64,000 nt of DNA from DATGSL01 sp964645585 (GTDB lineage: Bacteria > Verrucomicrobiota > Verrucomicrobiia > Opitutales > T3Sed10-336): contig CAZYAN010000009.1 in assembly GCA_964645585.1 (NCBI GenBank), positions 24,197 to 88,196 on the forward strand, given 5' to 3'. The position numbers and the translations under genes are program-made. Positions within the stretch are counted from its first letter, which is position 1, and each line of letters begins with the position of its first letter. Shown in pieces: positions 62,017-64,000 of the stretch. The notes below the pieces were generated by a model. It ran no database searches. It saw only the letters and a program-made list of their open reading frames with translations, and had not been told where the DNA came from.

Positions 62017-62802
62017 TCAACGCGTCGTCTCAAACTCGAGCTCGGTGACAGCCTCGTCCTTCCATCCGCATCCGGCGTCGATCAGCTTTCGTAAAAACTT
62101 CCGTCGATGAGCCGGACAGGCCCCGTGCTGGTCGAGAGCTTCGATATGCTTGGGTGTCCCGTACCCTTTGTTCGAACAAAAGTGATACGCGGGATACTCC
62201 TCGTGAAGGGCGGTCATCAGCCGGTCCCGCTCGACTTTCGCCACGATGGACGCGGCCGCGATCGCGAACGAACGCCCATCGCCCTGCACCAGCGCCGTAT
62301 GCGGATAGAAAAACGGTTTCAGCGGCCGGCCGTCGACAAGGATCACCGGCCGGCGCCGGATCTCCCGGACTTCTTCCTCGGAATAAAACAAATCGCCCGG
62401 CTCGACGGTTGCCCAGGCACGCGCCGGACAGCCGCAGTCCTCGAGCACCGCGTCAAGGGCCCGCTTCATCGCCAGACGGGTCGCCCCGAGAATATTCTCC
62501 TCTTCAATCTCCTCCACACACGCCACACCCGGAAAGAACAACACCTCACCCCGCTCCCGGCACCGCTCCAGGGCCGCGAGCGCTTCTTCGCGTTTCTCCG
62601 CCGTCAATACCTTCGAATCACGGATCATCGGCCGAATCCGGCGGCAAAGCGGCGAGTCATAAAATTCACGCCGAACCAGAAGCGCCGCGGCGACGACCGG
62701 ACCGGCCAAGGCGCCGCGCCCGGCTTCATCGACTCCAACCACCGCCATCGAATCTTCCGGGAGGCAGGAACGGTCAAAAGCAGTGAGCCGGGGGCGTTTC
62801 AT
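62017..62802 (-). CDS. rnhB: ribonuclease HII
   Basis: A 261-residue type 2 RNase H, cutting RNA in RNA-DNA hybrids and at single ribonucleotides. The active site is seen as VDEAGRGALAGPV (Asp, Glu, with the GRG motif). RDSKVLTAEKRE, ILVDGRPL (third Asp) and AAASIVAKVERD (fourth acidic) follow in the expected order. The C-terminal NKGYGTPKHIEAL is also family-typical. It is shortly downstream of rnhC on the same strand and convergent with pyrC. Confidence 0.95.
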   Translation of the reverse strand: MKRPRLTAFDRSCLPEDSMAVVGVDEAGRGALAGPVVAAALLVRREFYDSPLCRRIRPMIRDSKVLTAEKREEALAALERCRERGEVLFFPGVACVEEIEEENILGATRLAMKRALDAVLEDCGCPARAWATVEPGDLFYSEEEVREIRRRPVILVDGRPLKPFFYPHTALVQGDGRSFAIAAASIVAKVERDRLMTALHEEYPAYHFCSNKGYGTPKHIEALDQHGACPAHRRKFLRKLIDAGCGWKDEAVTELEFETTR

Positions 62803-62832
62803 TGGCGTCGTTCTTCAATTGACAGAATGACG

Positions 62833-63858
62833 TTACCCATCCTTCGTTTTCGGTTCTCCGTTTCGCTGAAACGCGGGCTTCAGAGGCGGCAGCTCGATCT
62901 CGCCGGTTTTCCCGCAAGCCGCGATGACTTCGTGCGCCGTGCGAAAATGCAGCTTGGCAAACTCCCGCAGCGCAGGCGCCCCGAGTTTTTCGACCAGGCG
63001 GATCGCCTGCTCGCGGACTTTCGCGCTCGCGCCTTTCTGGAGCGGCTCGCCCAAGCGATCGGATAATTTCTTGACCTGCCGAACATACTCGGCGCGCGCG
63101 ACAATCGACGCGGCCGCGACAACCGGATCCTCCTCCGCCTTCGTCTGCATCCGCAGGTCGAATTTATCGTTTTTAAAATAACGCTGCACCAGCGGCTGCT
63201 TGCTGAACTGGTCGAGCATCCCCCACGGCACCCATTTTTCTTCAAGCGCCTTCGTCAGTGCCTGCGCATGCTGCCAAGCGAGGAGCAAGTTGAGATTTGC
63301 CCGCGGCTTCGCCATCAGCTCGTTGTAGCGAGGCATGCTGCAGAAAACGACCTTCGCGACAACGCCAGGTGTCTCCCGGATCATCTTGTCATACTTGGCG
63401 ATCCCGGAATCGCCGATCCGCTTGCTGTCCCGGATTCCCGCCTTTCGCCATCTGTCGATCGCCGGCTTCTCCGCGATGACGCACGCCGATACGAGCGGGC
63501 CGAAAAAATCGCCCTTCCCGCTTTCGTCCAAGCCCGCGTGCGGCTCAAACCACTCCGGCCGCAGCACTTCGTCGTAGCCGAATTTCACCGTGCCGGTCAC
63601 CTCCGGCTCAAGGACATTGACGATAAAATCCTCTGTCCCCTTTCCCTGAACGACAACCTTGCCGCTCTCGTAACCGACAACATTGACCTTCGGGCCTTTG
63701 AACGCGAACCGGGCGTACGCGACGTCGAATGGCTCCCACGATTTCCCTTCACAAATGATCCTGAGCTTCTCCATCTGCTCCAGATTCAGTTTTTCCGTGT
63801 AAATCGTGACCTTCGGGGCCGCCTCCGGCTCGCTCTGTTTCCGCTTTTTCCCACTCAT
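62833..63858 (-). CDS. rnhC: ribonuclease HIII
   Basis: A 341-residue RNase HIII. An N-terminal TBP-like substrate-binding domain (about 15-115) precedes the catalytic core GLDESGKGDFFGPLV, whose Asp-Glu-Ser-Gly-Lys-Gly differs from the GRG of RNase HII. IRDSKRIGD and AAASIVARAEY supply the other conserved residues. Lys/Arg-rich N- and C-terminal tips are present. RNase HIII is less common than HII and rarely adjacent to it. The two genes are 30 bases apart and may be co-transcribed. Confidence 0.94.
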   Translation of the reverse strand: MSGKKRKQSEPEAAPKVTIYTEKLNLEQMEKLRIICEGKSWEPFDVAYARFAFKGPKVNVVGYESGKVVVQGKGTEDFIVNVLEPEVTGTVKFGYDEVLRPEWFEPHAGLDESGKGDFFGPLVSACVIAEKPAIDRWRKAGIRDSKRIGDSGIAKYDKMIRETPGVVAKVVFCSMPRYNELMAKPRANLNLLLAWQHAQALTKALEEKWVPWGMLDQFSKQPLVQRYFKNDKFDLRMQTKAEEDPVVAAASIVARAEYVRQVKKLSDRLGEPLQKGASAKVREQAIRLVEKLGAPALREFAKLHFRTAHEVIAACGKTGEIELPPLKPAFQRNGEPKTKDG

Positions 63859-63948
63859 CGGCTTGCTTTGAGGGAGGCAGCATTCCCGCGCGAGTCAAGC
63901 GAAGAGCACGACTGCGGACCCGCGTTTTTCATCCATCCGGCCTTCGCA

Positions 63949-63996
63949 GCCGTCGATGGGGTCAAGCCGTCGATGCAGCCGCCGTCGATGGGGTCA
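63949..63996. repeat. GCCGTCGATGGGGTCA direct repeats at the window end
   Basis: GCCGTCGATGGGGTCA occurs at 63949-63964 and again at 63981-63996, with a truncated copy (GCCGTCGATG) at 63966-63975. The second full copy is followed by GACC at the window edge, so more copies may continue. Units with GGGGTCAGACC are often seen next to IS200-like or REP-type elements, but none is visible here. Confidence 0.55.
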
Positions 63997-64000
63997 GACC

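Overview
The window looks like chromosomal DNA of a GC-rich, Gram-negative, free-living bacterium, most probably of the PVC group (Verrucomicrobiota-like). Support comes from the gene set: an H-X9-DG type pseudopilin remnant, adjacent RNase HII and HIII genes, System II cytochrome c assembly (ResB/CcsA), a very large secreted multidomain protein, an LptF/G-type permease, a TolC/HlyD export set and a type III polyketide synthase operon. The phylum is an inference from content and protein style. No phage, transposase, CRISPR array or rRNA operon was seen.

Bases 1-23.7 kb are one block of exported proteins, all on the minus strand. The block starts with a giant protein of about 6,020 residues (5577-23648). 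It is built of PPC, LamG, SbsA-like Ig, FG-GAP/VCBS, I-set, CARDB, InlB-like and FN3-like modules and ends in a Hint (hedgehog/intein-type) domain. It is followed by a translationally overlapping TolB-propeller/FlgD-Ig protein, a cysteine-free double rhodanese-like protein, and a secreted FN3-like protein that runs off the window. Close spacing suggests one operon. This is the best candidate here for an undescribed surface system.

Bases 23.9-39.4 kb are mixed housekeeping: an RNA-type methyltransferase, an MscS channel, a glutamine-rich secreted PRC-barrel protein, a DUF4212/ActP-like sodium symporter pair, tRNA-Arg(CCG), CoaC, the ResB-CcsA pair, an RlmI-type methyltransferase overlapping an LptF/G permease, an MBL-fold hydrolase and a secreted protein of unknown function.

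Bases 39.5-42.3 kb hold a compact three-gene operon (methyltransferase, FAD oxidoreductase, type III PKS), resembling in content the srs-type operons for modified phenolic lipids or pyrones. Then come a Nif3-family protein, a MidA-like methyltransferase and an O-antigen-ligase-like protein fused to TPRs. dnaX carries an A10 slippery run that splits it into gamma and tau reading frames, and the SRP RNA gene lies immediately upstream of it.

Bases 49.2-54.3 kb hold manganese catalase, two convergent FAD oxidoreductases overlapping at their 3' ends, an SPW-repeat membrane protein, and a scarred segment. The scar contains a degenerate tRNA-Gly copy and a pseudopilin 3' remnant, next to the intact tRNA-Gly(CCC). 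Bases 54.4-59.4 kb encode a TolC/HlyD/MacB-permease export operon with no ATPase gene beside it. The end of the window carries pyrB-pyrC and, convergently, rnhC-rnhB.

Several intergenic spaces carry short tandem arrays with a seven-base period, or degenerate CACGAAT-type repeats, which look like dispersed genome-wide repeats.
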